The position numbers were made by a program, and so were the translations under genes. Shown here one piece after another: positions 41,542 through 50,918 of a stretch of 64,000 nt of DNA. The stretch is taken from NCBI GenBank assembly GCA_016706425.1, contig JADJJR010000001.1, forward strand, positions 2,108,001-2,172,000, written 5' to 3'. This DNA is from Elusimicrobiota bacterium. Its GTDB lineage: Bacteria; Elusimicrobiota; Elusimicrobia; FEN-1173. The first letter of the stretch is position 1. Each line of letters starts with the position of its first letter. Under the pieces are notes generated by a model. The model did not search any database and was not told where the DNA came from. It saw nothing but the letters and a program-made list of their open reading frames with translations.

Positions 41542-43548
41542 TCACAGCCGGAGGCGTTTTTCGAATTCCTCTTCGGTGAGGATCGGCACGCCGAGCTTTT
41601 CGGCCCTCGCGCGTTTGGACCCCGCGTCGGCCCCGGCGACCACGAAATCCGTGGCCTTGGAGACGCTGGGGGCCGCGTTCCCCCCCCGTTCGCGGACAAG
41701 GCGCTCGGCCTCGGCCCGGGAGAAGCGGGACAGGGTCCCGGTGAAAACAACGGTTTTTCCGGTCAGGGGCCCGGTGGGCCGGGGCGCCTCCCGGGGGTCG
41801 ATCCCGAGGCCCTTGAACTTGGCGAGGAGAGCGCGCACGGCGGGCTGACGGAAATAACCGTGGACAGACTCCGCCACCACCGGACCCACCTCGTGGATCG
41901 ATTCGAGTTCCCCTTTTTCCGCGGCCGCCAAGGCGTCCAAAGACCCGAACCGCTCGGCCAGGAGCCGCGCGCCTTTCTCCCCCACGTCCCGAACGCCCAG
42001 CCCGTGCAAAAACCGGGCCAGGGACCGTCCCCGGGCGTCGGCCAGGGCGGCCAAGAGATTGTCGGCCTTTTTGCCTTTAAAGCCTTCCAGGGTCAAAAGT
42101 TGGTCCCGGGTCAACGTGAAAACGTCCGCCAAATCGCGGACCCAGTTTTTCGCCAGCGTCCCTTGAACCACCGCTTCGCCGAGGCCCCGAATGTCCATGG
42201 CGTCCCGGGAAGCGAAGTGCAGCAGGCTTTTCTCCAATTGGGCGGGGCAGGCGGGGTTTTGGCAGCGGTAGACAACTTCCCCTTCCTTGGATTTGGCGGT
42301 GGAGCCGCCGCACGCCGGACAAGCGACCGGAAGGGTCACGGGGGTTTCCGCGCCGGTGCGTTTGGACTCCACCACCTCGACCACCCGGGGGATCACCTCC
42401 CCGGCGCGTTCGATCCACACCCAGTCCCCCACGCGCACGTCCAGCCGGCGCACCTCGTCGAAATTGAAGAGGGACGCGCTGGCGATCGTCACCCCCCCGC
42501 AGGCGACGGGGTCGAGTTTGGCCACGGGCGTCACAGCGCCGGTGCGTCCCACCGACATGTCCACGGCCCGCACGCGGGTCAGCGCGCGGGCGCCCGGGAA
42601 TTTGTAGGCGACGGCCCACCGCGGGGACCGGAAGGTGAACCCCAGCCGCCGCTGCAGGGGAATCTGGTCGATTTTCACGACCGCCCCATCGGCGTCAAAG
42701 GGCCAGGCGTCGCGTTTTTTCTCGAAGGTCCGGCAGGTCCGCAAAACCTCGTCGAAAGCGCGGCACAGGCGGGTCTCCGGGTCCACCGGCAGCCCCCAGG
42801 CGCGGCAGTCCTCCAAAAACTGATGGTGGGATTCGTAGACCCGGCCCTCCACCGCGCCGTAGGAATGGACGTAATACCGGAGGGGGCGCCGGGCGGTGAC
42901 CGTTGGGTCTTTCTGACGCAGACTGCCCGCCGCGAAATTGCGCGGGTTGGCCGGGGGGGCGTCCTCCCCCCTTTCGGCGAGCGTTTTTACGTAGCGGTCG
43001 AAATCCCGCCGGGACACGTAGACCTCGCCGCGGACTTCCAGTCGACGGGGGGGCGTGCCCTCCAGGCGCAGGGGGATGGCGCGGATGGTGCGGGCGTTGG
43101 CGGTCACGTCCTCGCCCGTTTCGCCGTCCCCCCGGGTCGCCGCGCGCGTCAAGACCCCGTCTTCGTAAAGGAGGGCCAATCCGAGTCCGTCGATTTTGAG
43201 TTCCACGACGAAATGGGGCGCGTCGCCAGCGGCGAGGCCTTTTTGGGCGCGGTCGCGCCAAGCCACCAGGTCCTCGGCGTCGTAGGTGTTGTCGAGGGAC
43301 AACATGGGCACCGCGTGCCGGACGGAGGCGAAATCGTTGGACACGCCGCCCCCCACGCGCCGCGTGGGGGAGTCCGGCGATTGCAGGTCGGGGTGCTCCT
43401 CCTCCAGCGCTTTTAAGCGCGCGAAGAGCGCGTCGTACGCGCGGTCGGAAATTTCAGGGGCGTCGTCGTTGTGGTAGAGGCGGTCGTGGCGGCGAATGGC
43501 CCGTCGAAGCTCTTCGATTTCCGCCCGGGGGGAAGGCGCGGCGGACAT
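41542..43548 (-). CDS. ligA: NAD-dependent DNA ligase LigA
   Basis: 668 residues with all domains: Ia region, adenylation domain with the catalytic lysine in ELKIDG (Lys118), RGDGETGEDVT, OB fold, a four-Cys zinc finger (CPACGG ... CQNPACP), helix-hairpin-helix repeats (LHGLGVRDVGEKGARLLAERF) and a C-terminal BRCT domain (LTGKTVVFTGTLSRFSRAEA). Seals nicks in replication and repair. Nine bases separate it from recX. Confidence 0.97.
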   Translation of the reverse strand: MSAAPSPRAEIEELRRAIRRHDRLYHNDDAPEISDRAYDALFARLKALEEEHPDLQSPDSPTRRVGGGVSNDFASVRHAVPMLSLDNTYDAEDLVAWRDRAQKGLAAGDAPHFVVELKIDGLGLALLYEDGVLTRAATRGDGETGEDVTANARTIRAIPLRLEGTPPRRLEVRGEVYVSRRDFDRYVKTLAERGEDAPPANPRNFAAGSLRQKDPTVTARRPLRYYVHSYGAVEGRVYESHHQFLEDCRAWGLPVDPETRLCRAFDEVLRTCRTFEKKRDAWPFDADGAVVKIDQIPLQRRLGFTFRSPRWAVAYKFPGARALTRVRAVDMSVGRTGAVTPVAKLDPVACGGVTIASASLFNFDEVRRLDVRVGDWVWIERAGEVIPRVVEVVESKRTGAETPVTLPVACPACGGSTAKSKEGEVVYRCQNPACPAQLEKSLLHFASRDAMDIRGLGEAVVQGTLAKNWVRDLADVFTLTRDQLLTLEGFKGKKADNLLAALADARGRSLARFLHGLGVRDVGEKGARLLAERFGSLDALAAAEKGELESIHEVGPVVAESVHGYFRQPAVRALLAKFKGLGIDPREAPRPTGPLTGKTVVFTGTLSRFSRAEAERLVRERGGNAAPSVSKATDFVVAGADAGSKRARAEKLGVPILTEEEFEKRLRL

Positions 43549-43553
43549 GCCGG

Positions 43554-44006
43554 TCAGCCGAACAGTTCGCGCTGGCCTTCGCGGGGCGGCGCGGGCGGCG
43601 CGACGGGACGCTCGGACTTGATTTTGTCCAAAATGCCGTTCACAAACTTGCCGGAGTCCTGGGTGGAATAGGTTTTGGCGATTTCCACGGCCTCGTCGAT
43701 GACCACCGACACGGGGGTGTCCAGTTCGTTCAAGAGTTCGAAGGCCGCCAAACGCAGAACGTTGCGGTCGATGGCCGCCATGCGGCCGATCTCCCAGTTT
43801 TCGGCGTATTTGGCGATCAACTGGTCCAGGAGCGGCCGGTGCGTCAAGGTGCCCTTGGCCAGGGTGTCACCGAAGGCCTTGGTGCGCGGCGGGGCTTCGG
43901 AGCCCTCCCAAATGATCCGCGCGGCGACCTCGCCGGGCAGGCGGGCGATGTCCGCCAAGTAAAGGATTTGAAGCGCGGCTTCCCGCGCCTGGCGCCGCAG
44001 GCCCAT
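43554..44006 (-). CDS. nusB: Transcription antitermination factor NusB
   Basis: 150 residues from the ATG at 44006. RRQAREAALQILYLADIA opens the protein, and RMAAIDRNVLRLAAFELL, VVIDEAVEIAKTYSTQDSGK and FVNGILDKI close it, all standard NusB. Binds boxA with NusE for rRNA antitermination. The start shares one base with the ribH stop (TAATG), the common rib-nusB arrangement. Confidence 0.95.
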   Translation of the reverse strand: MGLRRQAREAALQILYLADIARLPGEVAARIIWEGSEAPPRTKAFGDTLAKGTLTHRPLLDQLIAKYAENWEIGRMAAIDRNVLRLAAFELLNELDTPVSVVIDEAVEIAKTYSTQDSGKFVNGILDKIKSERPVAPPAPPREGQRELFG

Positions 44007-44482
44007 TAGAAATCCCCCGACGCCATTTCGAGCGCCGCCCGCGCCGATTCGACGCCCTTGTTGGCGTCGCCCGCGCCGGACCGCGCCCTGGCCTGGCGGG
44101 CGTTGAGGGGCGTCAGCACGCCGAACACGACGGGCACGCCGGTCTCCAACCCGACGGCCATGATCCCCTGGGCCACCGCCTGGGCGATGTAACGGTCGTG
44201 GGGCGTCTGACCGCGGACAATGCAACCGAGAGCCACCACGGCGTGGTAACGCCGCGAAGTCGCCAAGCGACGGCAGAGAAACGGGAGTTCGAACGCACCG
44301 GGGGCGTGGATCACCCGGACATCGCGGTCGGCCACCCCGGCCGCGCGAAAGGTGGCCCGGCACCCCGCCAACAAGCGGTCGGTGACGTCGCTGTTGAAGC
44401 GCGACACAACGACGGCGAACCGTTTGCCGCGGCCGACGGGGAGGGCGGTGGAGGGCGAGGACAGTTTCATTTTATCGACCAT
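44006..44482 (-). CDS. ribH: 6,7-dimethyl-8-ribityllumazine synthase
   Basis: 158 residues from the ATG at 44482; a second ATG four codons on (44470) is also possible. FAVVVSRFNSDVTDRLLAG, HAPGAFELPF, ALGCIVRGQTPHDRYIA and FGVLTPLNARQARAR are the active-site segments (the last usually reads VLTxxxxEQA). Condenses the pyrimidine with the RibB product, and the family assembles as a capsid-like shell. Overlaps ribBA by 11 bp. Confidence 0.93.
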   Translation of the reverse strand: MVDKMKLSSPSTALPVGRGKRFAVVVSRFNSDVTDRLLAGCRATFRAAGVADRDVRVIHAPGAFELPFLCRRLATSRRYHAVVALGCIVRGQTPHDRYIAQAVAQGIMAVGLETGVPVVFGVLTPLNARQARARSGAGDANKGVESARAALEMASGDF

Positions 44483-45671
44483 CCAAAAGATGGCCCAGCT
44501 TCCGGCGTTTGGCCGACAGGTAGCGCTGATTGTGCCGGTTGGGCGTTATCTGAAGCGGCACGCGCTCGCTCACGCGCAGTCCGTACCCATCCAATCCGAC
44601 GATTTTCTTGGGGTTGTTGGTCAAAAGCCGAACGCTGGTGAGGCCCAGGTCGGCCAGGATTTGGGCGCCGATCCCGTATTCCCGGAGGTCCGGGGCAAAC
44701 CCCAGTTTCTGATTGGCTTCAACGGTGTCGAGCCCCTGCTCCTGCAGCGCGTAGGCGTGCAGCTTGTTCACCAAGCCGATGCCGCGCCCCTCTTGGTGCA
44801 TGTAGAGCAAAACGCCGGTGCCGTCGTCGTTGATCCGCTTCATCGCCTGTTCCAACTGTTCGCCGCAATCGCAGCGGAGGGAATGAAGGACGTCGCCCGT
44901 GAAGCAGGAGGAGTGCACCCGAACCAAGACGTTTTTTCGTCCCACCACTTCGCCGCGCACCAGGGCGACGTGCTTGTCCCCCGTGGGGACGTCCTCGTAG
45001 AGATGGATTTGAAACAGTCCCGCCCGGGTCGGCAGGTTGGCCGTGGCCAGACGCCGCACGAGCTTCTCGTGACGCCGACGGTGGGAAATCAAGTCCTCGA
45101 TGGTCACCATCTTGAGCTTGTGCTTGCGCGCGAAACGCTTCAAGGTCGGCAACCGGCTCATGGAACCGTCCTCGTTCATGATCTCGCATATCACGGCGGC
45201 GGGAGTGAGCCCCGCGAGCCGCGCGAGATCGACGGCGGCCTCGGTGTGGCCGGAACGAACCAACACCCCGCCCTCGCGGTAACGCAACGGGAAAATGTGG
45301 CCGGGCCGCGAGAGGTCCGCGGGCCGCGTTTTGGGGTCGATGAGAGCCCGCACGGTTCGCGCGCGGTCGTGGGCGGAAATCCCCGTCGTCACCCCGCGTT
45401 TGGCGTCCACGGACACCGTGAACGCCGCCTCGCGCGGCTCGCCGCGCTCGACCATGGGGTTGATGCGCAACGAATCCAACCGGTCGCCCAACATGGGCAC
45501 GCAAATCAGGCCGCGCCCCTCTTTGGCCATGAAGTTGATGGCCGCGGGCGTCACCTTTTCGGCGGCGATCACCACGTCGCCCTCGTTCTCGCGGCCGGGA
45601 TCGTCCACGACGACCAACGCGCGGCCCGCGCGGAATTCTTTCAACGCTTCGGGAATGGAAACAAACGTCAT
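44472..45671 (-). CDS. ribBA: Bifunctional DHBP synthase / GTP cyclohydrolase II
   Basis: 399 residues. The RibB half (1-200) has VVDDPGRENEGDVVIAAE and SRPGHIFPLRYREGGVLVR with GHTEAAVDLARLAG. The RibA half has VRVHSSCFTGDVLHSLRCDC with the zinc cysteines, YMHQEGRGIGL, and RLLTNNPKKIVGL. Supplies both precursors of riboflavin. It overlaps ribE by 4 bp. Confidence 0.96.
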   Translation of the reverse strand: MTFVSIPEALKEFRAGRALVVVDDPGRENEGDVVIAAEKVTPAAINFMAKEGRGLICVPMLGDRLDSLRINPMVERGEPREAAFTVSVDAKRGVTTGISAHDRARTVRALIDPKTRPADLSRPGHIFPLRYREGGVLVRSGHTEAAVDLARLAGLTPAAVICEIMNEDGSMSRLPTLKRFARKHKLKMVTIEDLISHRRRHEKLVRRLATANLPTRAGLFQIHLYEDVPTGDKHVALVRGEVVGRKNVLVRVHSSCFTGDVLHSLRCDCGEQLEQAMKRINDDGTGVLLYMHQEGRGIGLVNKLHAYALQEQGLDTVEANQKLGFAPDLREYGIGAQILADLGLTSVRLLTNNPKKIVGLDGYGLRVSERVPLQITPNRHNQRYLSAKRRKLGHLLDGR

Positions 45672-46261
45672 TTTTTTCTCCAGGCGGCCAGCAGGCCCGC
45701 CACGTGTTTGGCCAGGGGGTCGGCTTCAATGTTCACGGCGTCCCCCACCCGGGCCGTCCCCAGGGTGGTGTGGGCGTCGGTGTGCGGAATGATGGCCGCG
45801 TCGAAGCGCGCGCCCCGCGGACGGACCACCGTGAGGCTGATGCCGTCGACGGCGATCGACCCCTTGGACACCAGGAAATCCTTCAAGGCCGGCGGGAAGG
45901 AAAACGTGAGGAGGCGGCCGCCTTTTTCCGGCCGAACGGCTTCGACGCGCCCGATCCCGTCGACGTGCCCCTGCACGATGTGGCCCCCCAGGGCGTCGCC
46001 GATTTTCAGCGCGGCCTCCAGGTTGACCGGCCGGCCGGGAACGCAGGTTCCCAAGGTGGTGAGGCGCGCCGTCTCCTCCGATAAATCAAAGCGCCACACC
46101 GTACGGCGTCCGGCGGCCGCGGCCCCCGTCACCGTCAGGCACACCCCGTTGACCGCCACCGAATCGCCCCGGCGCAAACGGCAAAGCGACCCTTCCACCC
46201 AGAGGCGAAGGCCCTCCCGGCGCGCCACACGACCGACGTCTTGAATCAGTCCGGTGAACAT
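45668..46261 (-). CDS. ribE: Riboflavin synthase, alpha subunit type
   Basis: 197 residues from the ATG at 46261, which shares a base with the ribD stop (TGATG). MFTGLIQDVGRV is the canonical start. Two lumazine-binding repeats follow, with SVAVNGVCLTV and GGHIVQGHVDG in the first and GSIAVDGISLTV in the second. Dismutates two lumazines to riboflavin. Confidence 0.95.
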   Translation of the reverse strand: MFTGLIQDVGRVARREGLRLWVEGSLCRLRRGDSVAVNGVCLTVTGAAAAGRRTVWRFDLSEETARLTTLGTCVPGRPVNLEAALKIGDALGGHIVQGHVDGIGRVEAVRPEKGGRLLTFSFPPALKDFLVSKGSIAVDGISLTVVRPRGARFDAAIIPHTDAHTTLGTARVGDAVNIEADPLAKHVAGLLAAWRKK

Positions 46262-47382
46262 CAAAATTCCCCGTGAAGCAGGAGATCCGTCCCCACGCGG
46301 GAAACGTTAACCCGGGACAGGCGGCGCAGAGCCGCGGGGGTCGGGACGCCCCGCCCCTCGACCGAAGTCGGCGCGTCGACGCCGCCCAGAAACCCCGGCG
46401 CCACAAAACAATAGACTTCGTCGACAAGCCCCGCCTCCAGGAACGCGGCGGCCGTCGTCCCCCCGCCCTCCACCATCAAACGGCCGACCCCGCGCCGGGC
46501 CAGGGCCGCCAGGGCACGCCGAAGATCCAGCCGTCCGGGCGCGCCGCCCGGCGCGTCGATCAAGGTCACGCCGCGCGCTTGCAAAACCAAACGCCGGGAT
46601 CGGGGCGCGTCGGGCCGGGTCAACACCCAAGTCAACCCCGCGGGGCGGAACACCCGGGCGGCGGGGGGCAAGTCCAGCGAGGCCGACAAAACCGTTCGGA
46701 TCGGATCGGGCCCCTCGCCGTGGGCGTCGAGAGCGGGGTTGTCCCGCCGCACGGTGCCCGCCCCCACCAACAGGGCGTCGCACTGGGCGCGCAACCGGTG
46801 ACCGAGGCGCCGGGCGGCGGGGCCGGTGATCCACCGGGAACGGCCGTGGGCGGTGGCGATTTTGCCGTCGATAGTTTGGGCGATTTTTAACAGAACGTGG
46901 GGGCGTTTTTTTTCGAGGCGGGAATGAAAACCGGGGTTAAGATCGCGGGCGGGGCCTTCCAACAGGCCGGTGTCAACGCGGAGTCCGCGCGCCCGCAGAC
47001 GGGACACACCGCCCCCGCGGACGCTCGCGTCCGACGCCGCCACGACCACACGGCGCACGCCGGAACGCAGAATGGCGTCGCAACAGGGCGGGGTTTTGCC
47101 GAAACGGTGGCAGGGTTCCAGCGTCACGTAGAGGGTGGCGCCGCGCGCGCGGTCGCCCGCCCGATGGAGGGCGATCACTTCCGCGTGGGGACCGCCGAAG
47201 CGCTCGTGCGCGCCTTCCCCGACGCACCGGTTTTCCCGGGCCACCACCGCGCCCACGATCGGGTTGGGGTGGGCGTGCGGACGTCCGCGCTCGGCCAAAG
47301 CCAGGGCGCGGGCCATCCAACGGATGTCGTCGGGCCGGGGCGCATCGGCGCCCCGGCGTAAGGAGAAGGAGCGGGGTTTCAT
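46261..47382 (-). CDS. ribD: Riboflavin deaminase/reductase RibD
   Basis: 373 residues. N-terminal zinc deaminase: HPNPIVGAVV, GGPHAEVIAL, TLYVTLEPCHRFGKTPPC with catalytic His/Glu/Cys. C-terminal reductase: LLKIAQTIDGKIAT, SRWITG, LLVGAGTVRRDNPAL and VEGGGTTAAAFLEAGLVDE. The 35-bp leader holds only a CGGCC/GGCCG hairpin; there is no room for an FMN riboswitch directly upstream. First gene of the rib-nusB-ligA-recX-purH-alaS operon, possibly co-transcribed with the histidine kinase. Confidence 0.95.
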   Translation of the reverse strand: MKPRSFSLRRGADAPRPDDIRWMARALALAERGRPHAHPNPIVGAVVARENRCVGEGAHERFGGPHAEVIALHRAGDRARGATLYVTLEPCHRFGKTPPCCDAILRSGVRRVVVAASDASVRGGGVSRLRARGLRVDTGLLEGPARDLNPGFHSRLEKKRPHVLLKIAQTIDGKIATAHGRSRWITGPAARRLGHRLRAQCDALLVGAGTVRRDNPALDAHGEGPDPIRTVLSASLDLPPAARVFRPAGLTWVLTRPDAPRSRRLVLQARGVTLIDAPGGAPGRLDLRRALAALARRGVGRLMVEGGGTTAAAFLEAGLVDEVYCFVAPGFLGGVDAPTSVEGRGVPTPAALRRLSRVNVSRVGTDLLLHGEF

Positions 47383-47417
47383 AGACAGCGGCCTTCGTCG
47401 GCCGATATCTCTTTATT

Positions 47418-50400
47418 TTAGCTTTTTGAGGGCGGGTTGTTCAACGCCGCGGCAAGGATTTTTCGCACGGCGTTCTGGAAAGTCGACAAATCGATGGGTT
47501 TGCGCAAAAGCGGCAACCCTTTTTTTTCAATATCGAGGACCGCCGCGCCGTTCAAAACGTCCCCCGTCATGAACAGGAAAGGCGGCCGGGGATGCGTCGA
47601 CCACAGACCCCAATTTTCATAAAGGGACAGGCCCGTGCCCTCGCCCAACCGGACATCGGTGATCACCAAGTCGTAGGGCCGCGACGACGCCCGCGCGATG
47701 GCGTCCCGCAGACCGCCCGCCACGTCCAGCGTGTTGCCCTCGGCCTGAATCGCTTTGCTCAAAAACCCCAACACATCGGGCTCGTCATCGACCAACAGAA
47801 TCGTGCGGCCCCGCACCGGGGGCAGGGTCGGGGCGGCGGAGGGGGCGAGGGCCAGCTCGTCCTTGGCCACGGGCAATTCAAACCAAAACGTGGTGCCGCG
47901 GTTCACTTCGGTCACGAAATCCAAACGCCCGCCGTGCTCTTCCACGATTTGCCGGCAGACGGGCAAACCCAGCCCCGTGCCGCGCCCTTCCGGTTTGGTG
48001 GTGAAAAACGGCTCGAAAACATGATCGCGGGCTTCGGGCGGGATGCCCGGCCCGGTGTCGGCGATTTCCACGCGCAGCACCCCCGCGACGGTCTCGCGCG
48101 CCGCGATGCGGATGGCCTTGGGCCGGTCGCCCCCGGCCGCCATCATGGCGTCGCAGGCGTTGTTCATCAAATTCACGAACACCTGCTGAATTTGTTGGAA
48201 GTTGCCGCGGACGCGCGGGCAGGGTTCGGGGAAATCCACGTCCACCTGGATGTGGGCGGCTTTTTTCAATTTGTATTGAAGCAGCTCCCGGGAGGACTGC
48301 ACGACCTTGGCCAAATCGACGGGCTTTTTTTCAATTTCGCCCTGGCGCACGAAGAGCAAAAGGTTTTCGATGATTTTTTGGCACCGCATGGCGTTTTCGG
48401 TGATGATCCGCAAATCGTTCAAGACGTCCTTCGCGTCGACGGCGATGGTGCCCCCCGCCTGCCGGTCGGCTTTTTGGCGGACGTCGTCACCCAGGATGTC
48501 GGAGTAGCCGACCACGGCCTGCAGGGGGTTGTTCAACTCGTGCGCGATGCCCGAGATCAATTGCCCCACGGCGGACAACTTTTCCGAACGGATCAGCTGT
48601 TGCTGCATCCGACGGGCCTCCGTGATGTCGCGGATCACGAGGGTCCATTCCTTGTTCATCCAGAAATCGGCGTGCTGGCCGCCCCAGGACACCGAAAGAT
48701 CCAAGGGGCGTCCCTCCTTGGCCTGGGCCGCCATGGTGAAATCGCGGACGGACCCCTTCTCCATCACCCGCGCCAGGAGCTTCTTAAACTCCCCGGCGGT
48801 GGACTTCGGGAACAATATGGTAAGGGGTTTCCCAATAACCTCGGGGGCCGTGAACCCGAAGATTTTTTCCGCCCCGCGGTTCCACGTTCCGATCCAATGC
48901 TCCCGCGACAAACCGATGATGGCTTCGGGGGAGTTTTCCAGCACCGTCCGCAGTCGCGATTCGTTCTCCGCCACGACCTGGAAGAGCCCCGCGTTCTCGA
49001 GGGCGAGTCCGACCGCGTGGGCGTAGAGCATCAACCCCTCGCGGTCGGACTCCGACAAGGGCCGGCCGCTGTGGAGGTTATCGGCGGTGAGGACGCCGAG
49101 GGCTTTGTCTTTGCCGCAAATGGGGGCCATCACGAACTCGCGGGTGCGGGCTTCGTCGACGAACAACCGGTTGACCCGGGGGTCCTCGTCGGCGGAACGC
49201 AGCCACACCGCCGTTCGGGACCGCAACACTTCGTTCAAAATATCGACGCCCCCCACGGGCACCCGCCGCTTGCGGAACGCCGCCTCGGAAAAACCGCCGA
49301 GATCCGAGCCGTAAAGGAAGCGCCCGACGATCTCCTTGTGGGATTGGTCCACCCAATACAAACCGACGCGATCGAAAGTGAACCCCCGCGCCACGGCTTC
49401 AATGCACAACCGCAAGACGGTGTCCTCCTCCTGACGCTGGATGACCGCCTCCTCCATGTCCTTCAAGGCGGTCAACTGGCGGAGGCGCTGCTCCAATTCT
49501 TTGCCGCGGCCCTCCAGGGTCTCGGCCATCCTGTTGAAGGACGCCCCGAGGGTGTTGAGTTCGATGCTGGGAAACCGGGCGAACCGGAACGACATGTCCC
49601 CGGCGGCGAACCGACGCGTCCCTTCCACCAGACTTTTGACGGGGCTCATGAGATCGGAAACACGGACGGCCACGAGGAAAGTGATGAGGAGGGTGGCGAT
49701 GACCGACAGGGCCACCGTGGCGCCCAGGCTTTGCCAAAGGGCCTTCACCAGAAACCCTTTTTCGGGGACCTCCACCACCACGCGCCAATTCCACCGGGTC
49801 TGGGTTTCTTTGAGCGGCGCTTCCGCACGCACGGTGCGTTGCCCGGCGTGATGGGGCAGGTCGAGGATATTCTTCCCGTCCGCGTCCGCCAAAAAAGCCG
49901 CGCCGTCCCCGCTCACGCGCACGCCCCGCAACAAATCCACCACGGGGGTCAAGTCGCAATCCATCAACAGGACGCCCAAGAAATTACCGGCGTCATCGAA
50001 GGCGGGCTTGGCCAGCCGTTTGGTGGGAACCCCCCCGGCACCGCCTTCGACAGGAAAATCCAGGGGTTGCCCCCGTTTGACGTGGGCGAAAAAACCCGGC
50101 GGCAACGGCGCGTTCGCGAGGGCGCCGTCCTTGCGGGCGAAATGCAGGGGAACCCCCGCGGCGTCGAAGTAGGCGGCGTCCCGATAAACCCGCGCGCCCT
50201 CGTACCGCGTCCGCTCCGCAATTCCGGTCAGCACGCGTTCGAGGACGCGGCGGCGGGCCGCCGTTTCCCGGGCGTCGCCGGCGGCGCGCGCGCGGTGGAA
50301 CTCCGAAAACAAGGGGCCTTGGACGAGGGACTCCATGTCCTCAAGCCGCTCGTTGAAATAGGCGGTGATTGTCGCGGCCAGGTGGGCGGCTTCCCCCCCC

Positions 50401-50666
50401 GCCAATTGGCGCACGCTCGCGACGATGGGTTTTCGGACCAACCGGTAGGTGGTGAAACCCGAAAAGACGGTGACGAACATTACGACGGGGATCACCGTCA
50501 TGAGGACCTGGCGGCCCAGGGTCCGTCCCTGGAACACGTTCGTGAAACGTCCCGAGACGGAGCGGGCGAACCGCCGCGCCGCGTCCCCTATTGCCTTCAG
50601 CACCGATCGTCCTTCCCGCGCCGCGAGCGGCGGCTGACCGCCGCCGGTGCCCGGGCGGCGAGTCAT
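47418..50666 (-). CDS. Membrane-bound hybrid sensor histidine kinase (Cache-HAMP-GAF-PAS-HisKA-HATPase-REC)
   Basis: 1082 residues from the ATG at 50666, chosen because a good promoter ends just upstream at 50707. Membrane helices at about 50-72 and 313-335 bracket an extracytoplasmic Cache-like sensor (80-305). HAMP (336-388), GAF (408-563) and PAS (568-683) follow. HisKA has SGIAHELNNPLQAVVGYSD with phospho-acceptor His709. The ATPase domain has NLMNNACDAM, DTGPGIPP and GTGLGL. The C-terminal receiver (954-1073) has LLVDDEPDV and phospho-acceptor Asp1004 in VITDVRLG. No separate response regulator is encoded nearby; output may go through a phosphotransfer protein elsewhere. Confidence 0.92.
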   Translation of the reverse strand: MTRRPGTGGGQPPLAAREGRSVLKAIGDAARRFARSVSGRFTNVFQGRTLGRQVLMTVIPVVMFVTVFSGFTTYRLVRKPIVASVRQLAGGEAAHLAATITAYFNERLEDMESLVQGPLFSEFHRARAAGDARETAARRRVLERVLTGIAERTRYEGARVYRDAAYFDAAGVPLHFARKDGALANAPLPPGFFAHVKRGQPLDFPVEGGAGGVPTKRLAKPAFDDAGNFLGVLLMDCDLTPVVDLLRGVRVSGDGAAFLADADGKNILDLPHHAGQRTVRAEAPLKETQTRWNWRVVVEVPEKGFLVKALWQSLGATVALSVIATLLITFLVAVRVSDLMSPVKSLVEGTRRFAAGDMSFRFARFPSIELNTLGASFNRMAETLEGRGKELEQRLRQLTALKDMEEAVIQRQEEDTVLRLCIEAVARGFTFDRVGLYWVDQSHKEIVGRFLYGSDLGGFSEAAFRKRRVPVGGVDILNEVLRSRTAVWLRSADEDPRVNRLFVDEARTREFVMAPICGKDKALGVLTADNLHSGRPLSESDREGLMLYAHAVGLALENAGLFQVVAENESRLRTVLENSPEAIIGLSREHWIGTWNRGAEKIFGFTAPEVIGKPLTILFPKSTAGEFKKLLARVMEKGSVRDFTMAAQAKEGRPLDLSVSWGGQHADFWMNKEWTLVIRDITEARRMQQQLIRSEKLSAVGQLISGIAHELNNPLQAVVGYSDILGDDVRQKADRQAGGTIAVDAKDVLNDLRIITENAMRCQKIIENLLLFVRQGEIEKKPVDLAKVVQSSRELLQYKLKKAAHIQVDVDFPEPCPRVRGNFQQIQQVFVNLMNNACDAMMAAGGDRPKAIRIAARETVAGVLRVEIADTGPGIPPEARDHVFEPFFTTKPEGRGTGLGLPVCRQIVEEHGGRLDFVTEVNRGTTFWFELPVAKDELALAPSAAPTLPPVRGRTILLVDDEPDVLGFLSKAIQAEGNTLDVAGGLRDAIARASSRPYDLVITDVRLGEGTGLSLYENWGLWSTHPRPPFLFMTGDVLNGAAVLDIEKKGLPLLRKPIDLSTFQNAVRKILAAALNNPPSKS

Positions 50667-50706
50667 CGTTTGATTCGTCCGTTCCCAAACCCCGGAACGC
50701 TTAATA

Positions 50707-50735
50707 ACTATAGAGGAGGTCCCACCGGATTTCAA
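50707..50735 (-). promoter_or_regulatory. Promoter of the hybrid histidine kinase
   Basis: Minus-strand TTGAAA (50735-50730), a 17-bp spacer and TATAGT (50712-50707). Predicted start near 50700, about 34 nt before the ATG. Confidence 0.65.
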
Positions 50736-50918
50736 CCTGAACTTTGCAATAGGCGCGGGCACCGAGACGAGGGGGGCCGCGGCTTTTTCAACGAAAAAAG
50801 TGAGGTCGATGCGGGGACATCGGACGAACTTTTTGAGGGAGAAAAAGTCCGGCCGCCTTCGTCGAATGCCGCGTCCTCTTGCAAAATTCAGGTTTAACCG
50901 GGACTTTGGGGCGCCCGC

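Noticed and set aside
47383..47417. FMN riboswitch before ribD
   Set aside because: The gap is only 35 bp and shows just one small hairpin.
47592..50897. 1101-codon plus-strand frame
   Set aside because: Antisense to the hybrid histidine kinase over its full length; long antisense frames are expected at this G+C content.
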